A DNA stretch of 53,143 bases. Origin: Candidatus Zixiibacteriota bacterium. Lineage in GTDB: Bacteria; Zixibacteria; MSB-5A5; GN15; PGXB01. The stretch lies in assembly GCA_020058225.1 (NCBI GenBank), contig JAGVEJ010000088.1, positions 1 through 53,143 on the forward strand, given 5' to 3'. The notes below the pieces were generated by a model that was given only the letters and a program-made list of their open reading frames with translations, was not told the origin of the DNA and made no database searches. The first letter of the stretch is position 1, and the number at the start of each line of letters is the position of its first letter. The position numbers and the translations under genes were made by a program. Below are positions 15,780-24,404 of the stretch, one piece after another.

Positions 15780-16846
15780 AACTCGACCTCCTTGCCGGTT
15801 GCATCAACAAATCGTGCTAGCTTTACCGGGATGCCATCCCGAAGATAATTCTGGCCTACGGTGATTAAAGTATCGCCGACATTCAGGCCACTTTTGATTT
15901 CGGAGGAGCCATCAAACTCGACCCCTAATTGCACTTCACGTTCAAAGGCCTTGCCATTGGAGTATATATAGATAAAATTTTTATCATTACGATTGATAAT
16001 GGACTGCCGCTCAGCAATTATTATATTATCATATTCGCTTACTGTTATTTCGGCTTTGGCAAACATACCCGGTTTAAACAACTGTGATTCATTATTTACT
16101 TCAACTTCTATCTGAAACGCCCGGGTAACCGGATCAGCCGAGCGGGCCACCATGACTACCCTTCCGGCTCCGACAAAGATCGATTCCGCCTCGAAGGTTA
16201 TCTTAACTTCAGCGCCTTCTTTGAAATATCCGATATCATTACCGCTAACGCCTAATTTCATGCGAAGATTTTCGGTTGATGCTACCGTGGCCACTTTCAT
16301 TCCAGGATAAACATATTCGCCGACAGACACATCAATTGATGTCACTGTTCCGGCTATAGGAGAACGAAGCTCAACCATTTGCAGAGCCGCTTCATAATTT
16401 GCCTTCGAGACCTCATATTCGGTTTTGGCTCCGTCGAATTGTGATTCAGATACCGCTCCCTCTTCATACAAATATTTCATTTTATTGAAATTCTTCTCGG
16501 CATTTTGATATACCGAATATGACTGCATATAGCTTGATGTTGGTCCGGTTCTATCAAGACTTATTATAGCATCATTGGCATGAATGAATTCACCCTCTCT
16601 AACATGAATTTTTTCCACAGCTTCAGATATTTTTGCCAGTATATCCGCTTGTTTTGCCCCTTCCAGAGAACCGGTATAGGAACGGGTCAATTGTTTGGAG
16701 AGAGGCACAATCTCCTTGCCCTTTATAGCTATATTCCGTTCAACAATAGTGGCGCCGGACTCGCCTTTATTGGAACATCCGTTGATTATGCTGACTGAAA
16801 TTCCACTGATCAAAATTCCTATTATTGTCTTTCTAAACATATTCAT
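15776..16846 (-). CDS. RND efflux periplasmic adaptor (membrane fusion lipoprotein)
   Basis: A 356-residue HlyD/AcrA-type adaptor. Residues 1-24 are a signal sequence ending in a lipobox (SIINGC, Cys near 24), so it is probably a lipoprotein. The biotinyl-lipoyl-like half motifs are near 70-85 (ADILAKISEAVEKIHVREGE) and 160-180 (LRSPIAGTVTSIDVSVGEYV), flanking a helical hairpin at about 100-155. A beta-barrel and membrane-proximal domain follow (about 190-340). The start ATG 16844-16846 has a GAGGA site. It links the RND pump and the outer-membrane channel. Confidence 0.93.
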   Translation of the reverse strand: MNMFRKTIIGILISGISVSIINGCSNKGESGATIVERNIAIKGKEIVPLSKQLTRSYTGSLEGAKQADILAKISEAVEKIHVREGEFIHANDAIISLDRTGPTSSYMQSYSVYQNAEKNFNKMKYLYEEGAVSESQFDGAKTEYEVSKANYEAALQMVELRSPIAGTVTSIDVSVGEYVYPGMKVATVASTENLRMKLGVSGNDIGYFKEGAEVKITFEAESIFVGAGRVVMVARSADPVTRAFQIEVEVNNESQLFKPGMFAKAEITVSEYDNIIIAERQSIINRNDKNFIYIYSNGKAFEREVQLGVEFDGSSEIKSGLNVGDTLITVGQNYLRDGIPVKLARFVDATGKEVEF

Positions 16847-16853
16847 ATATTCC

Positions 16854-18167
16854 TCACTGATTGATATCTATACCCAAAGCTTTTTTCATACCCGATTTGG
16901 CCAGACGATAATTATAAACGGAGCGGGACATATTGGTGCGCGCATCGGTAAGAGCCGTTTGAGCCGAAAGTACCTCAATTTGTGTGCCTACGCCCGATTT
17001 ATATCTCAAGTTGGCAATACGCATCCCTTCTTCGGCTTGGGCAATTGTTTCCTTCTGGATTTCAAGGGCCTTTTGCGCCATATTCATATTATCATAAGCC
17101 TGCTCTACTTCAAGACGAATATTATCGTAAGTCTGTTGCTCTTCAAGGACGGCCTGATAATACTTAACCTTGGCCTTGCGAACTTCGCCAATCGTACGCC
17201 CACCGTCAAAAAGAGGAATGCTTAATATAAGCGACGCATTCCATGTTTTGGAAATCTCCCGTCCGGTCAAGGCAAAATCATTGGATGATGCCGTAAACTC
17301 GTAGGTGGTATTAAGGCTGACCACCGGAAAAAGCCAATCTCCCTTGGCGATTCTGACAGCCTTGTCATATCCGCATTTCTGATATTCGGCCTGCTTTATC
17401 TCAGGTCGATTCTTAAGCGCCACCGTAATCAGCGAATCCAAAGGTAACAATTGATAGCCGGCCGTATCACCCTGATTAACATCTATTATTATTTTCTCAT
17501 CAAGCGATAACCCCAAAAATGATTTCAATCGCTTTTCGGCCATGGTAACCTCGGATTGGGCGGCAATTAATTGCGGCTCTAAATTGGCCTTCTCTACCCT
17601 GGCACGCAATAATTCATATTCTGAAATTAATCCCTGACCAAAATATTTCTCAACCATTTCCAAATTATAACTCAATTGATCATAAGCCTTCTGGAGGACA
17701 TCCTGATTGGACTGTGACAGCGAAGCGGCATAAAACATTGATTCCGCTCCAAAAACAATTTGTGATTCCACCTCGCGCACTTTCTCGCTGGTATATTTGC
17801 TATAAACCTTTGCAATATCGAGTGCCGACCCGACTTTGCCGCCCACATATAAAGGCTGTGATAATGACAAGGCAAAATCAAAATCATTATCCATGCTTAT
17901 TGGAATCTTCTGATCGCCAAAGAAAAATTCTCTCGGTTTAAAATTTCTGGTATAACGCCCTGAAAATGATAATTGCGGAAAAGCGCCGGAGCGGGCGGAA
18001 ATTATATCCCCTTGCGCCCGGTCAATCTCCTGCCTGGCGGAGAGATACTGGCGATTATGTTCAATGGCCAACTGCCTTACCTTATCTGCCGTTAAGACTG
18101 TTTCCGCCTTAGCGCCGTTTATTATCATCAAACAAATGAAAAATATTAAGGTGTAAAATTTCAACAT
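16854..18167 (-). CDS. TolC-like outer-membrane efflux protein
   Basis: A 437-residue outer-membrane factor with a signal peptide (residues 1-21, ending NGAKAETVL). Two internally related halves carry long helices (about 35-220 and 240-430), e.g. KVRQLAIEHNRQYLSARQEI and LEVEQAYDNMNMAQKALEIQ, and the strand segments LSLSQPLYVGG and LILSIPLFDGG expected of the barrel. It forms the exit duct of the tripartite pump. It begins 13 bases after tetR and ends 7 bases before the adaptor gene. Confidence 0.94.
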   Translation of the reverse strand: MLKFYTLIFFICLMIINGAKAETVLTADKVRQLAIEHNRQYLSARQEIDRAQGDIISARSGAFPQLSFSGRYTRNFKPREFFFGDQKIPISMDNDFDFALSLSQPLYVGGKVGSALDIAKVYSKYTSEKVREVESQIVFGAESMFYAASLSQSNQDVLQKAYDQLSYNLEMVEKYFGQGLISEYELLRARVEKANLEPQLIAAQSEVTMAEKRLKSFLGLSLDEKIIIDVNQGDTAGYQLLPLDSLITVALKNRPEIKQAEYQKCGYDKAVRIAKGDWLFPVVSLNTTYEFTASSNDFALTGREISKTWNASLILSIPLFDGGRTIGEVRKAKVKYYQAVLEEQQTYDNIRLEVEQAYDNMNMAQKALEIQKETIAQAEEGMRIANLRYKSGVGTQIEVLSAQTALTDARTNMSRSVYNYRLAKSGMKKALGIDINQ

Positions 18168-18180
18168 AGCTATTCCATTA

Positions 18181-18768
18181 TTATTTTTTATGGCTTAAAT
18201 AGATTTTAAACATTTTTACAACTTGATTTATTATTTCCTTCTGATTCCCGCCGCTCATATAGCATTGTTCCTGAACCAATAGACCGTCTCTAATTGAATG
18301 CACCAGCCAGACCAACGCCTCAGCTTCTTTCTTTTTCAGATTGCTGTGACTCATGATATAACCCGAAAATCTTTCCAGAATGATCTTATGTACCTCCGTT
18401 AAATATTTTCGCACTCGGGGAATGTTAAATGCTTGAGCCCAGAAATCAAAAGTAAAATGCTTCTCCCTTTCCATCATTTTAAATGATGTCCGAATAACTT
18501 TTTCAATTATTCTTTCAAGATTGTCTTTTTCATCCAAAAATTTGGTGGCCGCTTTTACCTGTTCGTCAATATGATCCTTAACAACCGCAAGAAATATTTC
18601 TTCCTTATTTTTAAAATGAAAATAAAGCGCCCCTTTGGTTAAACCGGCCTCCCGCGATATATCTTCTGTAGTGGCCGCAATATAACCCCTTTGGGCAAAC
18701 ACCTTGGCCGCCGCCCCGATAAGCTGAGCTTTTCGTTTCTCAGCGGGAAGTTTTGGACTTTGCTTCAT
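18181..18768 (-). CDS. TetR/AcrR-family repressor of the efflux-bacillithiol operon
   Basis: A 195-residue one-component regulator. The N-terminal helix-turn-helix spans about 15-60 (IGAAAKVFAQRGYIAATTED, then ISREAGLTKGALYFHFKNKE). The C-terminal helical domain (about 70-190) would bind an inducer. It is the first gene of its operon. A palindrome ATACCTAC-TG-GTAGGTAT lies 18-36 bases before its start and overlaps the transcription start region, as expected for autoregulation. All downstream genes to bshB1 are spaced so tightly that they are probably under the same control. The inducer is unknown. Confidence 0.93.
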   Translation of the reverse strand: MKQSPKLPAEKRKAQLIGAAAKVFAQRGYIAATTEDISREAGLTKGALYFHFKNKEEIFLAVVKDHIDEQVKAATKFLDEKDNLERIIEKVIRTSFKMMEREKHFTFDFWAQAFNIPRVRKYLTEVHKIILERFSGYIMSHSNLKKKEAEALVWLVHSIRDGLLVQEQCYMSGGNQKEIINQVVKMFKIYLSHKK

Positions 18769-18786
18769 ATCATTTCTCTACTAAAT

Positions 18787-18804
18787 ATACCTACTGGTAG
18801 GTAT
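18787..18804 (-). promoter_or_regulatory. Probable TetR operator
   Basis: ATACCTAC-TG-GTAGGTAT, perfect 8-bp arms around a 2-base centre. It lies directly downstream of the -10 box at 18807-18812 and 18 bases before the tetR start, so a bound repressor would block RNA polymerase. Confidence 0.85.
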
Positions 18805-18806
18805 TT

Positions 18807-18834
18807 ATTTTAATAGAAATAACGAAATTGTCAA
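18807..18834 (-). promoter_or_regulatory. Promoter of the tetR-efflux-bsh operon
   Basis: Minus-strand TTGACA (18829-18834), 16 bases, TAAAAT (18807-18812). The operator begins 3 bases downstream of the -10 box. The rest of the gap to the CorA gene (18835-19009) holds only a weak inverted repeat ATGGTT/AACCAT at 18937-18956. Confidence 0.75.
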
Positions 18835-19009
18835 GAATATGTTTCGCACAATTTTGAGAAAATTATACTAATTATCAGAAGTGTTTTCCGAAAAAAATAT
18901 GGCGTTGTATGTCAAACCCCTGCGGTTTCGACACTTATGGTTAAACCTTAAACCATTTATATCGGAAAATATTTATGAGAATCAGTATAACAAACTTAAG
19001 ATAAGGCAA

Positions 19010-19996
19010 TCAAATCCACTTCTTGCGCTTGAAAAAGAGAACCATAAGCCCAATAATCACAACAAGAACCAACCAAAACATTAAATAACCATATTCCCAA
19101 TCAATTTCTGGCATATACTTGAAATTCATCCCCCAAAGCCCCACCAAGAATGTGGGAGGCATGAGAACCACCGTAAAAATGGTCAAAACCTTTATTATTT
19201 CATTGGTCTTTGTGGAAATGTTGGAGAAATGAACCTCCAGCGCCGATATAAGCGTATCTCTATGAGATTCAGAAAGTTCTATGATTCTTGTCAAATGATC
19301 ATAAATATCATTAAAATATAAAGCCGCCTTCTCTGATATCAGCGATATCTGCCCCCTACTGATATGACCAATCATCTCTTTCTGTGGAAGCGCTATTCGC
19401 TTGAGCTGGTAAATATCGCGCTTTAAAGTAAATATGGTTTTTACCGTTGCGCCACTGGGCTCCTCGAGAACATCCTTTTCTATTTGATCCACTTCCCTCT
19501 CAAAATACTCCAATATATTATTGTAGTTATCGACCATGACATCTATCAGAGTATAAAACATAAATTCCGCTCCGCGCGAAAGAAGCCGCTCATCCTTTAC
19601 CGCCCTGTTATATAGGTAATTGAAGATCCTATGCCCTTGGTAATGGACAGTCACAACCGTATTTCTGGTAAGAAAAATATTGACTTCCTGAAGCCCCATC
19701 CCCTCTTCCCTATTGATATAGTCAGCAATATGAAATTCGACATATATATAGTTTTTATAGTCATCAATCTTTGAACGGGTAAGCTCGGAAATTACATCCT
19801 CTTCGGAAATTACATCCTCAATGGCTAATGGATGGAAATGGAAATCATGTGTCAGAATAAATGATTCTTGATCATCCGGATCAAGCATATCAATCCACAA
19901 AACAACCTCAGGATCGGCAAAAAGAGCATCAAAATCGGCAATGCCATCAATTTTCTGAACCGTCTGCCCAGGCTTCCAATAAAATGATCGAATCAT
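19010..19996 (-). CDS. corA: CorA-family divalent cation transporter
   Basis: A 328-residue CorA-type channel for Mg2+ (or Co2+/Ni2+). The N-terminal cytoplasmic alpha/beta domain (about 1-240) is followed by a long stalk helix. Two C-terminal membrane segments are VLTIFTVVLMPPTFLVGLWG and YLMFWLVLVVIIGLMVLFF, with the signature GMN in LWGMNFKYMPEID between them. The C-terminus is basic (FKRKKWI). ATG 19994-19996 overlaps the stop of the upstream membrane-protein gene (ATGA), so the two are translationally coupled. No clear terminator was seen after the stop. Confidence 0.93.
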   Translation of the reverse strand: MIRSFYWKPGQTVQKIDGIADFDALFADPEVVLWIDMLDPDDQESFILTHDFHFHPLAIEDVISEEDVISELTRSKIDDYKNYIYVEFHIADYINREEGMGLQEVNIFLTRNTVVTVHYQGHRIFNYLYNRAVKDERLLSRGAEFMFYTLIDVMVDNYNNILEYFEREVDQIEKDVLEEPSGATVKTIFTLKRDIYQLKRIALPQKEMIGHISRGQISLISEKAALYFNDIYDHLTRIIELSESHRDTLISALEVHFSNISTKTNEIIKVLTIFTVVLMPPTFLVGLWGMNFKYMPEIDWEYGYLMFWLVLVVIIGLMVLFFKRKKWI

Positions 19997-21039
19997 ATTT
20001 TGTCCTTCTCAGTCGCCATTTCCGGAACTTCAACCTGTCCCAGCAATTCCTCTTTTTCGCCCTCCGCCTCAATTTCCTTTATACTAAGGCGTTCGGAATG
20101 GAAGAAAAACATCCCCATTGTAAATATCGGTAATAGGTCGAGAATATGGAGAGCTAAGGCAAATAACACCGCATCTGATTTGACTATCCCGAAGGCGAGC
20201 AAAGCGGCAACAACTACCAGCTCAAAAGTCCCGGCATTCCCCGGCGTAATCGGTATCAACAGGGCCAGAGTATTTATGACCATGACCAGTATCGCCGAAA
20301 CCAGTGGCAAATCAAACCCAAATGATTTAAATAGATAATAAATAACAAGGACATGCGCCGCCCAAGCCAGTAACGAAAACAACAGCGTCCGGAAAAAATA
20401 ATGACTGGAGCGAAGCAAATCTATACCGCGTGTGAATGAATACGAAAATTTTTTCAGAGTAATATACAACCCGGGCCAGCGCCCTCTCATTAACCGTCTC
20501 CCGACGCTTCCAATTTCGTCCTTGAAATGCAGAATTAGATAAAGCAATACGAAAAGAGATATGGTCGCAAAAGCAATAACATAACTGACTGAACTATACT
20601 CCGGCGGAAGAACAAATGACACCGTGGACAGAATCAAAATAAAGATCAATAGACTTATGGAATCAAACAGGACTTCAATTACAATGGTGGAAAAAATATA
20701 TGATTTCGACAAATTTTCTTTTTTTGAAAAAAGAAGCAATCGTCCCACCTGACCGGTTAAAGCGGGTAGCACAATGTTTAGAACTTGTCCCGCCGAATAA
20801 AGTGATAATACTCGCGGAAACTTTATATTTTTTGTCTTCTCTACAATAGTCTTCCATCTAAAGGCCTTGAGGAATATCATCAGGTATTCCATAAAAATGG
20901 CGGGGATAAAATAGTAAAAATTTACCTTCCGAATCAATTTCTGGGCATCAGTCAAAGAAATATCCTTAACGCAATAGCCCAAAAGAATTATGGCTATAAC
21001 CGTTCCCCAGAAATGCTTCTTTTTAAAAACTGATGCCAT
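19993..21039 (-). CDS. Lysylphosphatidylglycerol synthase/UPF0104-type integral membrane protein
   Basis: A 348-residue membrane protein with about eight hydrophobic helices. It matches the flippase-like UPF0104/AglD/MprF N-terminal family: residues FRWKTIVEKTK, LYSAGQVLNIVLPALTGQVG (near 80-100) and the later LIPITPGNAGTFELVVVAAL (near 265-285) are typical. Members move lipid-linked or modified lipids across the membrane; no synthase domain is attached here. It overlaps corA by 4 bases. A GAGG site precedes the ATG. The leader carries the hairpin at 21057-21072. The substrate is unknown. Confidence 0.85.
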   Translation of the reverse strand: MASVFKKKHFWGTVIAIILLGYCVKDISLTDAQKLIRKVNFYYFIPAIFMEYLMIFLKAFRWKTIVEKTKNIKFPRVLSLYSAGQVLNIVLPALTGQVGRLLLFSKKENLSKSYIFSTIVIEVLFDSISLLIFILILSTVSFVLPPEYSSVSYVIAFATISLFVLLYLILHFKDEIGSVGRRLMRGRWPGLYITLKKFSYSFTRGIDLLRSSHYFFRTLLFSLLAWAAHVLVIYYLFKSFGFDLPLVSAILVMVINTLALLIPITPGNAGTFELVVVAALLAFGIVKSDAVLFALALHILDLLPIFTMGMFFFHSERLSIKEIEAEGEKEELLGQVEVPEMATEKDKI

Positions 21040-21056
21040 TTTTCCTCAAAAATTAA

Positions 21057-21072
21057 ACCCGCCAGAGCGGGT
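21057..21072 (-). terminator. Terminator hairpin downstream of batE (also in the leader of the next gene)
   Basis: Minus-strand ACCCGC-TCTG-GCGGGT followed by TTAATTTTT, 69 bases past the batE stop. It also lies just downstream of a promoter-like sequence at 21087-21115, so it may act on that transcript too. Confidence 0.7.
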
Positions 21073-21086
21073 AAATAATTTCCGAA

Positions 21087-21115
21087 AAAATAGAGATTTG
21101 AGTCATTCCTGTCAA
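21087..21115 (-). promoter_or_regulatory. Promoter-like sequence for the UPF0104-corA pair
   Basis: Minus-strand TTGACA (21110-21115), 17 bases, TATTTT (21087-21092). The predicted start near 21080 places the hairpin 21057-21072 at the 5' end of the transcript. Confidence 0.6.
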
Positions 21116-21140
21116 TCGAAAAGAATGATGAGAAAATCCT

Positions 21141-21896
21141 TTAAATAACCTCGACTAACTCCTTTTTAATCCACCCTTTACGTTTATTTTCAAAAATGGC
21201 CAAATAATATTTATCCGAAGTTTTTTCAATCTCAAAGGTCAGCCCATAGGCCGCCACAAATTCCAAGTCATTATCCTCACCCGGGCCGCTATAAATATTG
21301 GCCTCATTGGCAACTATAACTCCCCATTTAGTCAAATAATCGGTTCTATATTTAAAAGTCGTCATACCGGAGAAAACCAATAAAAGAACCAATAAGCTGA
21401 AAGAGACTATTTTTGCCATCAACCCTCGAAACCAAAAGTGCACCATGGCGCTCAAAAAAAGAAAAAGTAAAATAAATAATATCGATGATATCCATCCCAG
21501 ACCATTCAATGTAAATGGGGCCGTAATCCGATCAAAAAAAGTATTTACCGGATTGATTTTTACGCCTTCCAGATTGGTCGGCATAAATTGGCGAATAAAA
21601 TCCAAATTATTTCTTATATCTTCATCATTTGGGGCGAGTTTTTGGGCGCGCAAGTAATATAGGACGGCATACCCCGGTTTATTCTCCTTAAAGTAGCAAT
21701 TTCCGATATTGAAATGCAGTGGAGCAGAAATATAATTGTATTGTTCCAGTCTCTGATATAATTCCCGTGCGCCGGTAAAATCCCTGCCATTATAAAGATT
21801 ATTGGCGGCAGAAAATAATGAATCCGCATTCAAAGCTAAAGCGATCGGCGCCAGGAAATAAATAAACAAAATTATGATAACATATTCCCTACGCAA
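21141..21896 (-). CDS. batE: BatE-like TPR and SH3 membrane protein
   Basis: A 251-residue protein. It starts at TTG 21894-21896 with a GGAGG site 6 bases upstream; no ATG option precedes the signal segment (VIIILFIYFLAPIALALNA). TPR repeats cover about 25-105 (SAANNLYNGRDFTGARELYQ, LHFNIGNCYFKENKPGYAVL). Two membrane helices follow (about 130-180). The C-terminal region (about 195-251) is a bacterial SH3-like domain (ANIYSGPGEDN ... GWIKKELVEV). This order is that of BatE, the last protein of Bat operons, thought to act at the periplasmic face with BatA-D. Its stop is followed by a terminator. Confidence 0.87.
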   Translation of the reverse strand: MRREYVIIILFIYFLAPIALALNADSLFSAANNLYNGRDFTGARELYQRLEQYNYISAPLHFNIGNCYFKENKPGYAVLYYLRAQKLAPNDEDIRNNLDFIRQFMPTNLEGVKINPVNTFFDRITAPFTLNGLGWISSILFILLFLFLSAMVHFWFRGLMAKIVSFSLLVLLLVFSGMTTFKYRTDYLTKWGVIVANEANIYSGPGEDNDLEFVAAYGLTFEIEKTSDKYYLAIFENKRKGWIKKELVEVI

Positions 21897-23694
21897 TTCT
21901 AGCCTCCTCCAATTTTACAAGGAGTTCCTCTGCATCGGATAGCGATTGACTAATCTGTTCTTGAGGCACAGTCACCGAGGAATATTGCGCTATATCGGCT
22001 CGGCGGAGTAAATCCCTGGCTCTTTCAATCAAGGCCTCATCAAGCTTGGCTTCCCGTAATATTTCAAGCAGACCATCGCCGGTAAGACCATGCGGAGAAA
22101 TATTAAGCTTATCCGCCACATAGGAAAAAATTCCCTTTCGTATTTCGGCGAATAATTTCGACGCCTGCTCAGGAGTGGCCATTTTTCGCGCCGCTGATAG
22201 ATGTTTCCTCGCCAACTTTTTGGCCGCACGGGATCGCGCATATCCAATATCGCTGGTCAACTTTACCCTGCGCTTGTGATTAATCAAAACCACTCCAAAA
22301 ATTAGAACCGGAATGGCATTTATTAACAAATAAATTGGCGTAAATAATATCAGCTGTTTTTTTTGATCAAGCTTTCCTGGTTCCATCTTGATATAAAAAA
22401 TATCTTTGGCATTTGATTCAACCACCCTGCCCCCAATAGCCTGCATTGGCGCCGCAGCATAATCGCCGCCGGAAGATGGAATCACCTGAAGTTCAATTGG
22501 CGAGGTTGCTATTGATTTATATTTCTTGCTTGTGGGATTGAAGAAATCGAGTTTAACCGCCGGAATGAGTAGTTTTCCGGCCCTCTTTGGAATATAAACC
22601 TCTTCAAAAATTTTTGTTCCCCCAACTATGCCATTCAGTTTTGATATCTTTTCATCTGAAGATGCACGGTACACCCTGAAATCCATCAATTCCTCAATCT
22701 TTGGTTCCGCCACCGTTTTAATATTGCCGGCGCCATTAATTTTATAAGTGACCGTCACCGGCTGGTTCATTTCAACCGTCGTCTTATCCGGAACTGCTTG
22801 AATTGAATAATCTCCTACAGTGCCTGAATAATCGGACGGTTTATTATCCTGCGGCAAAGGAAGAATTTTAACCGTAAGCGGTTTCGAGCGAACTGTTTTT
22901 GATTCTCCCTGCGTAAAATAATCATCGAAGAGAGAAAATGGATCGTTGCGCCGGGCGGCTTTTTTCACCGGAATTGTCGCAGTAACCATGGCCGGGCCGA
23001 TGGTCAGTTCTCCAGAACGTGTGGGGAAAAGCGCTGACGCTATCTCGACAACCCGATACCTCTGCCCGTTTGCGGTCTGATAATAGGTCTTTTGCGGCTC
23101 CAGCATATCTGTCCAAAAGTCCGTTGTTTGCGGAGCGGTATATTCCGGTTGGGAATACAACTGCACGGCGTGATAGAATTTGATTCTCAATGTAATTTGC
23201 TCATTGACATAGGCGTATTTTTTATCCACATTCGCCATCAAAAAAATATCTTTATTTTCACCGGTGAGTGTTACAGATTCTTCTTTAATAGAACCGCGTT
23301 TTCCGCTTGATGCATCCACCACGGTCAGCGTCAACTGATTGGATGAAATTCTCTGCCCGCTCGATGTTGTTCCCGAAGCCGCCTTGATTGAATATACACC
23401 GGCCTTTTTCGGTTGGAGAAGATATTGATAAGAATATGAGGATTCCATTTTCCCATTAACAATCGAAATATTAGTAGAACTGCCTTGTGAATAGACATTG
23501 AACATTGACAAGTCCGGCAACTCCGGTTTGGAAACATCCTTTGTTGCGCCGGAAATGGAAATCGTTAAAGTGGCATTCTCGGAAATATCTATGGTTGCCC
23601 GATCCAATGACATCTGCAGAGAAACATTATCCTGCGCCGCAATGCCAATCGCCAAAATTATAACAATTAGGATTCCTCTTAATATATAATTCAT
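21889..23694 (-). CDS. batD: BatD (aerotolerance protein, BatD family)
   Basis: A 601-residue protein. The start is taken as ATG 23692-23694, which overlaps the batC stop in TGATG; an upstream TTG is less likely. It has a signal peptide (ILRGILIVIILAIGIAAQ), then tandem Ig-like beta domains of the BatD family (about 20-430: SLQMSLDRATIDISENATLT, later DKTTVEMNQPVTVTYKINGAG), a membrane helix near 445-465 (PIYLLINAIPVLIFGVVLI) and a cytoplasmic helical tail (470-601). Bat proteins aid oxygen and envelope stress tolerance in Bacteroidota and spirochaetes; BatD is probably the periplasmic partner of the VWA proteins BatA and BatB. Confidence 0.9.
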   Translation of the reverse strand: MNYILRGILIVIILAIGIAAQDNVSLQMSLDRATIDISENATLTISISGATKDVSKPELPDLSMFNVYSQGSSTNISIVNGKMESSYSYQYLLQPKKAGVYSIKAASGTTSSGQRISSNQLTLTVVDASSGKRGSIKEESVTLTGENKDIFLMANVDKKYAYVNEQITLRIKFYHAVQLYSQPEYTAPQTTDFWTDMLEPQKTYYQTANGQRYRVVEIASALFPTRSGELTIGPAMVTATIPVKKAARRNDPFSLFDDYFTQGESKTVRSKPLTVKILPLPQDNKPSDYSGTVGDYSIQAVPDKTTVEMNQPVTVTYKINGAGNIKTVAEPKIEELMDFRVYRASSDEKISKLNGIVGGTKIFEEVYIPKRAGKLLIPAVKLDFFNPTSKKYKSIATSPIELQVIPSSGGDYAAAPMQAIGGRVVESNAKDIFYIKMEPGKLDQKKQLILFTPIYLLINAIPVLIFGVVLINHKRRVKLTSDIGYARSRAAKKLARKHLSAARKMATPEQASKLFAEIRKGIFSYVADKLNISPHGLTGDGLLEILREAKLDEALIERARDLLRRADIAQYSSVTVPQEQISQSLSDAEELLVKLEEARIA

Positions 23695-24404
23695 CACCAA
23701 TCATTCCCCTGATTTGCCGCCGGCCCCTGCATTTGCCGAATATCCTTCTGGATTTCCTTCTCATCATCTTTCAATGCATTCAAGATTCTTTCGGCATCCT
23801 CCTTGGTCATCTCACCTTCCTGATATTGCTGTTGCTCTTGCTTTTGCTGTTCCTGATTTTGTTGTTGCTGATCCTGCTCCTGCTCTTGTTTCTGCTCATC
23901 CTGATTCTTTTGTTGTTGCTGTTGTTCTTGCTTTTGCTGTTGTTGCTGTTTATCTTGTTCTTGCGGTTTAAGTTGTTCCTTTAGCATTTTTCGCGCCAGT
24001 TCCAAATTATATTTGGTGTCGAGATCATCGGGGACAAGCTCAAGCGATTTTTGGTATGATTGTATCGCCTTTTGATAATCGCCCATCTTATAAAAAACAT
24101 TACCCAAATTATATTGGGCCATGGCTTCATTCTCAATTTTCTCCGTCACAAATGATTTCTGAAATTTTTCAGCCGCTTCTTCATACTTCCCTTCTTTATA
24201 TAGGGCGCTACCAATGTTGTACTGAAGTTCGGGCATTTCGGGGCGCTCAACCTCGGCCTGATGATAATATTCAAGAGCTTTGGAGTAATCACCATCTTTA
24301 AATGATTTATTCCCCTTATTGGCCATGCCGGTAAAATTATCCGCATGAACTGAAACCCCTAAAAGCATCATTAAGGATGCACACGAGATAGCGAACTTGT
24401 TCAT
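23694..24404 (-). CDS. batC: BatC-like secreted TPR protein with Gln-rich linker
   Basis: A 236-residue protein with a signal peptide (1-21, ending SVHADNF). Three to four TPR units occupy about 25-145 (ALEYYHQAEVERPEMPELQY, AQYNLGNVFYKMGDYQKAIQ). Residues about 152-200 are almost only Gln, Glu, Lys and Asp, a low-complexity linker. The end is NQGNDW, similar to the conserved tail of other BatC proteins. ATG 24402-24404 overlaps the batB stop (ATGA), and the stop overlaps batD. It probably binds the VWA domains of BatA and BatB. Confidence 0.87.
   Translation of the reverse strand: MNKFAISCASLMMLLGVSVHADNFTGMANKGNKSFKDGDYSKALEYYHQAEVERPEMPELQYNIGSALYKEGKYEEAAEKFQKSFVTEKIENEAMAQYNLGNVFYKMGDYQKAIQSYQKSLELVPDDLDTKYNLELARKMLKEQLKPQEQDKQQQQQKQEQQQQQKNQDEQKQEQEQDQQQQNQEQQKQEQQQYQEGEMTKEDAERILNALKDDEKEIQKDIRQMQGPAANQGNDW

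Noticed and set aside
23714-23984. Hydrophobic plus-strand open frames opposite batC
   Set aside because: The Leu/Val-rich composition is simply the antisense of the Gln-rich linker (CAG/CAA repeats).
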